Below, piece by piece: positions 13,001 to 25,000 of a stretch of DNA of 64,000 bases (positions are counted from its first letter, which is position 1; every line of letters starts with the position of its first letter). Position numbers and translations under genes: made by a program. The DNA is taken from assembly GCA_950295325.1 (NCBI GenBank), contig OX485804.1, forward strand, positions 66,006,033 to 66,070,032. Reading direction: 5' to 3'. The notes beneath the pieces were generated by a model. The model made no database searches and was not told the DNA's origin. It worked only from the letters and a program-made list of their open reading frames with translations. The DNA comes from Polytrichum commune. Taxonomy: Eukaryota > Streptophyta > Polytrichopsida > Polytrichales > Polytrichaceae.

Positions 13001-16000
13001 AACAGGGATATCAAGCAACAAATCCAACTGTTGAGGTAATGATGGAACTACCGCAACATATGGTGTTGCTGACTCACTAGCCACTTGAGGAGGTTGGGCA
13101 TGAATAGGCTCTTTATTAGAAAAATCAGGATTGCCCTCCAGCTCACGGACCCGGTTCTCCAGCAACTTTGATGGTTTCACTTCTTTCATGTCCACATTCA
13201 GGTTTTTAAAGAGGACCTGCAAAATTAAAAAATTATTATGCATTTTCATATGCCAAAGCCTCTGGACGAAAGTCCATAAATTCTCGTGCCCTAGAACCAC
13301 ATGTGATACATTTCTTAGAATTTACTCAGATGTAGTACATATAGTTGTTCTACAAGTCGCACAGTGGCATTATATGTCATGCAAAATAAGCATGAAAGCA
13401 ACATGAAAATGACAACATGAAAGCGACAAGTGACTTGCCTCGATGTCAAACTTGAGATTCATCTTCAGGTTGGGTAGATTGTAGATTTCTACAAGAAGAC
13501 TCAGAATGCCCATGGTCCATGGATTAGGAGGCTGATAAGCTAGACTTTGATTACAGGGCTCCAATACCTGTGGAAATCAACAACATCAATATTCAGCAGA
13601 TGTTATTGGTATGACTACTTTGCATCAATGTGCTACAACAGAAGACATGGATATGAAAATATTAGAAAATTCTTCATGGCACTAGCAGGTTCAGTAGTTT
13701 CACCTTGGAGGTAAATGGAATAATGGCTATCATAAGCCCTTTCTCATAAGCCTGCAAATATATTTTCCAAAGAGAATATTTATTATGCAGAATACAAGGG
13801 CAAAGATGATTAGAAATTATGAACCACAAGTGACCCACGTGCATGGACAGTAATTCAGGAAATGAATGTCTAATTGAAATAAACATGTTCAGCACAATCA
13901 GCTGATGATAGTCATAGTAACAATGGCTTGTACAGACACTATTAAAACCAACCAGAGTTCACCAATGTTAGAACTAAGGGTGGGTTTACACTAGGGTCCA
14001 AAACCAAAGAAACTTCAAAATCGAGCAATCCTATTGATCAAGCAAATTTGGGACCCAAGGTGTTTAATCCAAAGTACGAGATAAAGTGGCACTCATGTGG
14101 CACCACTTTCCTGCCCAATCTTGTTGGTCCCATCTCAAGAAAAAACACCACCCAGTTTGAGAACCTATCTTCAAGCTTGGGTCCAATCTTGAGTCCGAAA
14201 GTAAGGTCCATAAGGGTTATTCTGGACCCCAATTTTCTTGGACCTGGACCCTACCAAAAACCCACCCTAATACACAAGTTCTGAAAGAGAAAAATGATTG
14301 TGTTTGGCCATTACCTGTATGATAAGGGCCTTGGGATCAATTTCCCTTGCCCTCAATGCTTGATTCCGCCTTATGGTTAGCTTCCCCAACCAGCTCCCCA
14401 AGTTTTTAAGAAGAGATCTCTCCTCAGAGTGCGTTTTAATGAGACTTGATTGCAATAAGACCTAACACCCGCCAAATGAAAGTATCATATTAGCATAAGC
14501 TCTGAATCAATTCCACCACGGTGTAATGGCCCCACACTGAGAATATTATTATCAATGTTGTTCCTCAGTCCTTCAGAGAGATCCTCACCTCTGTCTTCTT
14601 TACCAAAGACATTGTGCAACACAAAATTAAGACCATACCAGATTATAAGTAACCTTCACGAGAAAATAATGAAATTTAACATGTTAACCCAGATAATATT
14701 CTAGATATATAAATTCATTTATACCTTGCAGTTCTCATAAGTCGTCTTCAGCACCTCCCTGTGTAATTCTTTGGAGTTGATCTTGTCTAAAAACTTGATA
14801 TAGAGGTCATGAAAGTTGGGCTCGATGCTTGTTCTGTTCAAGCACACAGACCAAAATAAGGGGACCAAGAAAACATCAGTAGCAGATCCTTTGAGAACTG
14901 CAACATTTCCAAGTACGTACTAGCAAAACCAGAAAAGAAAGGTGTGCATTGAGGAGGAAATCAAACATTCAAGGCTTCATCCAACCTAGAAAACTCTAAC
15001 ACAAACAAATCACATGTCATCCAGAGGAGCGACCAACATTTCCATTTCCCTACCTTTTCATCACTATATATTGAGCAAACCAGGCGTAAAACTCCTCCTT
15101 CAGGACTTCTTGGAACTCCTTTGCTTTAACTTCCAAATTAGAGACTGAAATATTGTTGACTATGAAAGCTACTTTATCTTGAACATCTGGACTTGGTGCC
15201 TGCAGAGCAAAGCAAGGATATAAGTAATATATAACCAAAAAAATTTAGATGACTTACTAGTGAGTGTCATTCATTTTTAGGAGGAGGAACAGTGTTGACA
15301 ATAGAGTCATCCTTTAACTGAATGAGAGCTTTCGTCAGGAGTCGGTTCCCAAGGATTTTCCATTCGTTGTTTTGCATACAGTATCAATAGTGGTGCGTGC
15401 TCAAAGGTAGTGTTTAAATTTGAATGAAGAGCATCCTATTCCGGTTCATTCAGGCCAAACTCATTTTAGCACCTCTCAATGAACCAATATAGATGGTCTT
15501 CGTCCAAATCTCCACACCTCCTCCAAGCATGCACCAAAAACTTACCAAACATGGGAGGTGTTGTATGTAAAACAACCAACATCCGAACAGAAGTCATCTT
15601 AATTAAGAGAAAAGCTGTAATATAGTCCAGAAAAGGATTCCACAAACAAAGGAAGTAACCAAGATGCACACTACCATGTTCCACACTTGCATCCAAACAA
15701 ATAGCCTGATTGATGCAACTGCAACTGAAGACAACCTTTCACAGTTGAAACAAACTACAACAATATTTCATACTGTCCTGTAACGGCAGGCATAGATCCA
15801 GCCAGATTCAACAGCCTAATGATGTAGTTGGAAATGGTACAAAAGGAATTTGTTGAGCTACCGGCAGGCAAATAAAGATCCTATATGGTAATCGTTTCAT
15901 TAAAAAGGTGGCAGACCTCAACAGGTGTATCACGTTTTCCTGCTGCGTGAACAAGAGTCTCAATGTTCAGGGCCTGTCCAAATCCGGAGATAGACGTATG

Positions 16001-19000
16001 CAATGATGCTGCAAAAGAAGATAATTGTTTGAGTCAGATATAAGGCAACAGAGAGAAAAAATTGACTACTTTTCAGCAGCATGCTGAACACATCTTGGAT
16101 AAGATCCATCCAAACCTAGATCACCTCTACAAAAGAAGATCAAGTTATCCAGTGCCTAAGTCTAAAAGTCCATTCCTCCAATACCCAAAAATGAATGATT
16201 CTTCCTCTTGTGTCATGAATTGTTTCCTTCAATGAAGAGCAAACCAAAAGTATGTAATACTCCACATGGTAGGAATCTGAAGACATTGTAGCAGAAGGAA
16301 CAACAATATTTCTTAAGGGACTGCAAAGGACCTATTCCGAACAGCTGCTTTTTACTAGAGTGCTCCAGGGATGCAAATGCACTTCTTTACCAGGTTTCCA
16401 TACAAGATGCTTAACCCTTAAACATCAGCAGGCCCAGACCAGGCCTCTCTATGCACAAAAACATGTATTTGAGCTACATAGTTCCACTTTTAGCTAATTG
16501 TGTCAAAAGCGAGCTTATCTAAAAATAACTTATTCAAGTGCATTTTCCCAATCAGTTGAATACCTTAATGTTCTTGAAAATTTAGGTTCAAATACACAGC
16601 CTGAGTGTCCTTGGATACAAATACAAACTTTGTATTTTGTTCATCAATGTCACATATGAGTATGTTTTTGTTTTATCCTTAACATAAGATAATGTACTAA
16701 ATAAAGTTTCCAACCCCCAAAAAACTTGCAATAATTCTAGGCCTTGGTGAGGCTCATAGAAATTGTGTATATACGTCATGCGTTAAAGGTTACATCCTTT
16801 GAAGATTGAGTAATTTATCTGACCTGAGTTTCCTGCAGGCCGAATACTTGTACGATTGGAAACTCGGGTTGATGTTGCCACAGTTTGACCAGCTGCTGAA
16901 TATGGAAAGTAGGGTGCAACATTTGCAGCCTGCTAAATGCACAAGAGTCAAATTCAGTAACTCACCATTAGAAATACCAAAAAATGAACCTTACAAAATG
17001 CTGTTGCTTTTACAAACATGGCAGGGAAGCTCACAAAGACCACACATATCAGCAGAATGACAAACTCGGAAAAACCTATAGTATCAAAAAATCTTTAACA
17101 GCCACAGCGGTAAGTAGTCAGGAATTAAATATGTCTAAATATTGGTTAAAGACAAGAATTCTCCAGAGAAGAAGCCAAAGGAAGATAAAATTTAACACAG
17201 TAGCAAAAAATTAAGATAAGGAAAAAAAAAAGTTCAAAAAATAAATAAATAAATAGGTTCTACAAGTATGTCCTTTGAATGAAAACTAAAGTTTTAACCC
17301 CAATGTTCATTTTGCTACCTGATGAAACACAGGTACAATAAACATGTGCAATGTCCTTCAACTAATCAATCAAACAGAAAGCCTTGGACCTTCATAAAGA
17401 TCTTACTATAGCAAGGTTTGTCATTTCTGGAGTTGAATATTGTGAAGAGATCGAAAGTGCATCTGACAGTGACTGTGAAAGTGAAAGAGAGTTGCTTTGT
17501 GATTGTTGTTGCCTTGGGCTTATGGAAAGGCCTCCAAAATTCGTTTGAAGTATTTCGTCCAATCCCTAATCAAGAGAAATGTAGTCAGCAGAAAGAATGG
17601 TCTGAACCATTATGAGCCAAGGCAGGCTATATACAAAATACAACCAGACCTATGAAGGTCAATTTAGGTAACAGACATTTTCCTGGCTCCCCTTACTGAC
17701 AGGAGGTAGCCTGTGTCCTGACCAATGTTGTGTGGATATCTGTGCTAAACCCAGTATCTTCAAGAGTTGTACAGGAGTAACATATCCGACCTGGAATGCA
17801 TAGCATCCTTTAATACCAGTGTTGATACCCACTTGATTTTTGCACATTTACCATACCGAAATTTCATGGTATCACCTATATACCCTTCGACATGTTTTTT
17901 TAATACTTTTAATATTGTGACCTGCCAGGCATCAACTTTTAGATTTTCATTCAAAACCCTTACCCACTCCAAGAAGCTTGGGGTCCAAACACCCCTTAAT
18001 GGACCTTACTTTTGGAGTCAAGATTGGACCTCAGGTTGAAGATTGCTTCATCAAAATAGGAGGAGTATTTTATTAAGTGAGGACTTCTGAGATTTGGCAG
18101 GAAAGTGATGCCACATTAGTGCAATTGCATTTTTCCATACCTTGGACTTGGACCCAGACCCTAGTTTAGATTCCTCGGGTCCCAAATTTTGATCTTGATC
18201 GTGCGAATTGCTCAATTTTGGAGACTCTCTTGTCTTTGACCCTTCAGTGCACCCACCACCTACTCCCTCTTCTCCCTCTTCTCCCTCTTCTCCCTCTTGT
18301 TTTAGAGAATGTTCATCCATCTCACACTCTCAGTATATTTCAAGTACTTCCTTTTCGTCTCACGTACATGTATCAAACAACAACTTTAAAAAAAATTATA
18401 ATATAAATATAAATCACGAATAAAATGCAGAAAACAAGGTTCAATAATACCCTTAACAAACTATGGTCCAGTTATTTATACATATTCAAAAATATATATA
18501 TAAGAACTGTCATTAAAAAATAAAAATAAAAATAAAAGAGAAATTAACTTGAGCCTTGTGAGAATTTTGATAAAAAAAATTAAAATATGCCTAGATTTCT
18601 ACAAATTTCAGAGGAGGACAAAATTTTATAATTGAGTGATGGAAGTGAGATCAGCACTAATGTGGCATCACTTTCCCGCCAAATCTCGGAAGCCCTCACT
18701 TGAGAAAATATTCCTCCTAGTTTAAGGAACCAATCTTCAACCTCAGGTCCAATCTTGAGTCTGAAAATGAGGTGCATTAAGGGGTGTCTTGGACCCCAAG
18801 TTTCTTGGACCCAAAAACCCACCCTGACTAATATGAACTGAGGCTAAGGCATCAACGAATTAAGCCCTGGCCTCCCAAGCCAGGGCAGCCAAGAGCATGA
18901 AGATTTCAAGTCAAGCACGGTGGCCCTGCCACGTGGAGGAGATCTCCACTGTTAAGGCAGCCGGCAACTTGGCTTACCCCACTGGTATATGAAACAAATG

Positions 19001-22000
19001 ACATTCGCAAATGTTGGGTCCTGACAATGCTATGTTAACTTCTATAAAAATCAAAATAATGAAGGTTCCACAGGAAACTCATTACTGTTGATAATCTAGC
19101 ACAAATGACGATGTATGTGCCTAACATGTAATGAGATCCCCCACAAAATTATTTTCCTTTGAAGATATGAATGTTGGTTAGGTGCCCACCTTGCCTGACG
19201 GATATCGCAACTGAGAGCTCAAGAACCTATTTCCATCTGCATCAACAGCTGCAAAAGCTGAAGTAACTGATCCCTCTTCATAGTCTTGTGGTATGCTTGG
19301 AGGAGAATTCACAGTTGTAGGAAGAACAACTAAACCATCAACAGCTGCATTAAGATCTGCGGTTTGACTTGATTTGACAACATTATAAAGGAATTCTACA
19401 AGCTCGCGAGGTGCCTCCTGAATATGTGGAACTTGAAGAATGCTTGAACAGAATTGAGGCCATTCTTGTAGACTATCTCGACATTCATCCAGCACTCTTA
19501 GTGCAAATGAAAACACCTGTAAAAACACCACAAGAATGTCCATCACGTCTTAGAACAAGTATCAAGTTTATTTTTTGCAGATCCTTAAAGAATATGAGAA
19601 GATCTAAATAGGAGTGCAGAAAATTGTAACCATGTGCAACCAAACAAATATATCCAACTTTCAATACAATGTGTATAAATAATAAGTTTCAATTTTACCA
19701 TATATAGCCCTCAATCTTAGAATGCTCTGCTTGCAAGCTTGTCTCTACAAAGGATACACACCACAATAGCATACACATTCACATTTACTATGTGAGTTGG
19801 CTGCAAGATTACCTTTGAATTAACTGGCTTAAGCATAGCCTCCAAAATAAAGCTCAAAGCTTTGCGAAGTGCACTAGAAAGAAACAGCCGGTGTTCAATG
19901 AGTGAACCTGTCACAAAGAAGCTGGCATTAATCGCCATGTGAATGTCCGAGTTCAAAAGCATTGTACAAATATGGAGCACATATACTGTAGTAGAATGGC
20001 ATGTTTCAACCAGCTCTTACCAAAAAGAACAGCTGTGACCTCCAACTCTCTCTCTTTATACCCATGTAGGTGAGGTATTTCATCAAACAGACACTGCACC
20101 ATCCGCAAGAAGATCGCTTTCTCCCGCCTAATCGTCACATATAACAGTCCCCAATTATCACTACTTTAGAACTATCTTCTCCTTGTTCAGGACAGTATCA
20201 CTATGTGTGATTTACAAAAATAACAGTGTGTGAAGACAAGAGTGCACAAAGACTATGTATGCAAGAACTCTGTAACATAGCTGAGTATGAATAAACTGGA
20301 TGTAAACCATAATTGAGTGCACCAATGTAATAATAAAGTTACTGATAATACAATTACTACAATTCGCTGCCAGTATGTGAATACCAGCCTAACAGACCAA
20401 GGCAATACACTAGCACATTTATCATAAGCTGACAAGGAAATACAACATATGACCTTTATTCAAAAAGGTCACAAACCCTTGGCAGGATTTAACTGCAGTC
20501 CACTTGTCGTTTGTTATGATGAATTGATGGCCAACAAAGTATCACAGAGGTAGTGTACTTACGAGTCAGCTGGTGCTTGATTAAATTCTTGTAGCATCTT
20601 CACCACTGTCTGGACTGGTACCTCCTGGCAATACACTCGTTCAAAATACCGGTTTGCCTCTTCATCCACATCAACCTCATTAAGTTCTTGTAGAGGTAAC
20701 CCAACAGGGAGACCATTTGACAAAGCTGTATCTGATGTTTTGCTTCCATCATTCTCTCTTTCTGTTAGTATTGTGATTCTGTCCACCAGATCTTGTGAAG
20801 AAAGTAGTCCTAAGGTGGCACAAAGGACCTGCACACATAACCAGAATGATGAGGAGAATGAACTGCTATAGAAAAAATATTAAAATAAATTCGCTTGATA
20901 ATTTGGACAGAGGAAACAAAGACATGGAAAAAAAAAAAAAAAAAAAAAAAAAAACAATAGTGAGCTTATATTTACTTATTTATTTTTTGAAACATTGCTC
21001 ACTACATGCGTCAACACATTCCATTTTCTTTTCTATCCTCTATTCATTCACTTGTTCCGAATATTGGACACGAGAAGAGTGATTACCAACTTACAGAGAG
21101 GTCACACAATGAGGAAATTCCAGACATGATAAGTGATCTCACAGATAAATAACAATCCTATCAACCATACTTTACTCAACTGGATTGAATCTATAGGCTA
21201 ATGTGGAAAAGAGGTGAGAACAGGGATCCCTTCTGTTCCCAAACAATGTCAAAATACTCACTCAACACCCAGGATCCTCCTTTTAAAAAAAAATCAAATG
21301 TTCAATATATTTACTGTACTCGGAACTCAGGCTGTCAATTATTAGTGTCCTTCACATCTTTTGGCTATTCCAGGACATAATGTTCAAGTCATTACGTTAT
21401 GACATCTGGCTTTTGTACCTTTCTGATGTTGGACTTACCAGATATCATAATACAACAACCCAATTTATTAACATGTAGTACCTCTACAAAAGTCTCTGCA
21501 AAAGCGTAATGAAGACAGTTGTTGATCTTTCTTCACTTACTATAGATTCATATAGGTCATCACAGAATCTGAAGAGATTGTTGCTATGTAAATGACTTAG
21601 ACCCACCATCTATGACAAGGAGAAGAGAACTTAAGTTTATTGTGTACCTTCAGGAAAACAGAGTAGGTGTCTATATGATGAGTTGTATTACTCTTGTTTT
21701 CTCCATTGTCTTCATCTCCGACAGACCGCATTCCCTGTAAGAACTCTAGACAAGCCTGCAGCAATGCATTTCTTACTGTAGAGCATAAGCCCATCAACAG
21801 TGTAGCTTCAACATCTACAGCAGCAGAAAACACTAACAAAATAAAATTCTTGCACAACAAGTGACCCCATCCTCTTTTATTACATGAAGATACACATCGT
21901 GATAGTCTAGCTGACCAGGTTGCATGAACAAGGATAGTTAGCCTTACTCACTGACCAGCTTACGTTATGATACATGTTCTAGCTAACTGACTTTGCATTT

Positions 22001-25000
22001 TAGATAAGAAACACATTCCTTTACACAATTAGAAAGGAGGATGTCAAGGATGCTTCATTAAAACTCATCCATGCTTAGCAAGCTGAGAAGTCTCCAACTT
22101 TAAACTATATCAAGTACACTTCACTATCCAATGGAGATTAATGACCAAGAACTGATTCCGAAAAGAAGATCAAGGCACAAGACAGAAAAGGCCACATGAC
22201 AAATACCATGACGAAAGGATCTCGATTTATCAAAATGCTGTCTTCTAGCCATTTCTCCAAGTTCAAAATGCCTCTCCCGGATCCCAAAACAGCTAACTCA
22301 ACTGCACTTCTAAATGGTAAGCTGTTGAGTACAACTGGTAAAATCTGCATATCAAGTGTCAAGGAGAGTCAGAAAGCTCTCTGTGGAGCCATTGGTTTGA
22401 TTACAATCCTGTGAAATAATACCCAGGCTCTGATAGGATCAAGAGTTCAAATGCAGTCACTAAAGTGACTAACATCATGTTCAAGCACCAACTCACGAAA
22501 TCTTCAACTATTTACCTCAAAAAGTCCGGTTAGAACTACAGCAGATTTACAGAAAACTATGTGTGCAGTGTTAGCCATGAGTCTATGGTTTTCTACCTTC
22601 AAATCACAGCATATCCGCAGAACCTGTTGGTATGCAGATTGACCATTTGAGAACAAATAATTCGCCATCTGCATCTTCAGTGCTTGCGGATTCACAGACC
22701 AAAGGTTGCTCCATAAAGGGTTTATAGACTCTTCCTCTTCACCTGTAGGTACCTCAGCAAATTGTGGCCAAAGCAGCAGAGATAGCAGTTCATCCCGGAA
22801 CTCCTTCTGAGATTCCTGCAGATCATGGTACCAAAAACATGCGTCACAAAGAGTAACAGACAAACTTGGATGTGTGGCAACAAACTAATGAGAGAATCCA
22901 ATTCAAGGTTCCACAACAGAGAAAATTGATTCAATTTGATTTTAATAAGAAAAAGAAACTAATTAATAATGCAGTCAAAGGCATGCAAACCTTGATGTGA
23001 GCAAGACCCCATGCCAAGAGCTCTGGACAGTGGTTACGGGGAATCTCTAGAATGTCTTGGACTTGATCTGCATACCCTAACTCCGCCAGGCGACAGAGAA
23101 TATCCAGTAGATTTAAGGATAGCCATGCATAATTTGGTGATTTTGCCTTTCCTTCCAGAGTCTCTGTCTGTTGATGAGTTCAAAAAAGCATGTCCTCAGA
23201 TGATTGGCTTTTAAGCACATCATGATCATTTAAGCACATCTACTATTTAATATTAGAAGCATCTCATTCACCAAACTTTGAATCTGGTGTACTCTAGGAA
23301 AAATGTCACAGTACACTGGCATAGTTTCTCCTCTCTCTTAGATGTACAACCTTGTCCGTGTTGATGGATAGCAGAATCCATTTCTTTCTAAGCTCTTAAC
23401 TTGAGTTCTTAGGTTATGCAACTATCTCAATTGCATACCTGAATAAGATTGAGAAGGGTGGTTGACCAGGTCAACTGTGCAATGTGAAACATAATCAATG
23501 GAGTAAAAGTAGATACTCAGCACCAAGAAAGGGGGGCAGTGGGGGAACTCGAGATGCCTAATAATGTCGAAGTGAAAAGATTTGAGCAGCCTACCAGTTT
23601 CCAAGTTGAATGGCCAAAGGTAAAAACATCCGCGTCTGCTACAATAGCATGTTTCAAGAAAGACAGCTGACCCTCTTTGTTCCTCCAGACGTGGCCACAC
23701 ACAGCCTCGAGAGGAAATGGATCCTGCTAACAAAAACGTGAGAGACACTGGTTAAAATCAACCTTGCAATGATGCTCTATCAAACTGACCGTAATCCCCT
23801 GTGCAACATAATAATATGTTTATAGCATGTTTAATTGAATACTAATAGAAGGTCTCTCATATCTTTTACAAATTTGCAAGACAGAAAATATGTGTATAGG
23901 GATGTCATGACTAACTGACCTCACAACAAAGTTTGTACATAGTCATGAGGAGGGTAAAGGCGTATTCATCCGGCAGTAAGAATCCCTCGAAGTCCAACTT
24001 CACCATCACCAAACTCCAATCAAGTTTGGGATTCTGCTCAGCAGTAGGCGCATGATTAATATGAGAACGTGAAACAAGCATGAAATTATAGCCCTTAGAG
24101 GTCAGAGGCTCAGAATGGGCATTAAGGTGTCATACGGAGGAGTTTAAGCTCCCTTCTTGAATATTTTAACTAGCAGTATTAAAGTGACCCTATCTGATTT
24201 ATCCCATCTATCATATGCAATATTCCAATCACAGGTTGCATGTGTAAATAATATTATAGGGATACTTGAGCTCCTGTAAATGACCTCGGCTCAAATACAC
24301 ACCTCATATGTCTTATCACCATTGTCACATTAATTTCACTTCCTCTTATTAAAAGGTTGTCATAAATATGGATTCAATATAACAGACCAAAACAAACATA
24401 ATTTCATTACTTGTTGAGGGTTCGTACAGATCCTTACAATCCCATATAAACACAAATTGGACACAAACATTGCCTGACCATGAGCTCACCAATTGATGGA
24501 TGGCTTCCAGAAGGATCTCTAGATTCCAGCTAGTTGACTTTGAGGTGACTGTCTCTGCACTGCACAGTGTGATCAAAAATGAGCCATGAATGCTTTGAAC
24601 TTCTTCTGAACCTTTTGATGTGCGGACCACAGTACCCAGAATCCGAGCCACAACACCTTCATCCAATGGGTCACCACCAAGTGTCAGAACCTCCTTGCAG
24701 TGATAAACATTCGATGTGCACTCGAAACCAATCTCCTCAAGCACACCAGCGACATCAGTTGCATGCTCCAACTCTCCCACCACACCCTCCATACCCAATG
24801 AACCAGATGTAATAACTGAGTCAAAATCTCTGCATAGAGAACAACCCATCAGTGTGAAGGTAGGCACCAACTCCATCACCATCTTCATGAGTAGTAAGAT
24901 GTGGCCTTGTTGAGTTCTGGTAGAATTTGCTTGCACACAAATACAGTTCAATATCCAAGAGGCTTGCACCTCGAGATAATTCACATCATTGCCACATTTA

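Larger units (their letters stand above)
16930..19189. other. NOT1: Large NOT1 intron, 2.3 kb
   Basis: This is the intron between exons 14 and 15. It holds two MITE family 3 copies and the SINE-like head listed separately, plus a CTCCCTCTT-type short tandem at about 18260-18298. No further conserved exon was found in it. Confidence 0.6.

Noticed and set aside
18845-18930. Functional tRNA-Gly gene
   Set aside because: Acceptor and T arms do not pair; only the A-box region and anticodon-like arm are present.
21648-21814. Longer version of NOT1 exon 10 starting at an AG at 21815
   Set aside because: It would need a preceding exon ending in phase 1, and no canonical donor provides one. The acceptor at 21756 fits phase and conservation.
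24040-24480. C-terminal extension of the 230-codon minus-strand frame past 24490
   Set aside because: It runs through a GTGAGC donor into intron; the conserved sequence resumes at the exon beginning 24033.
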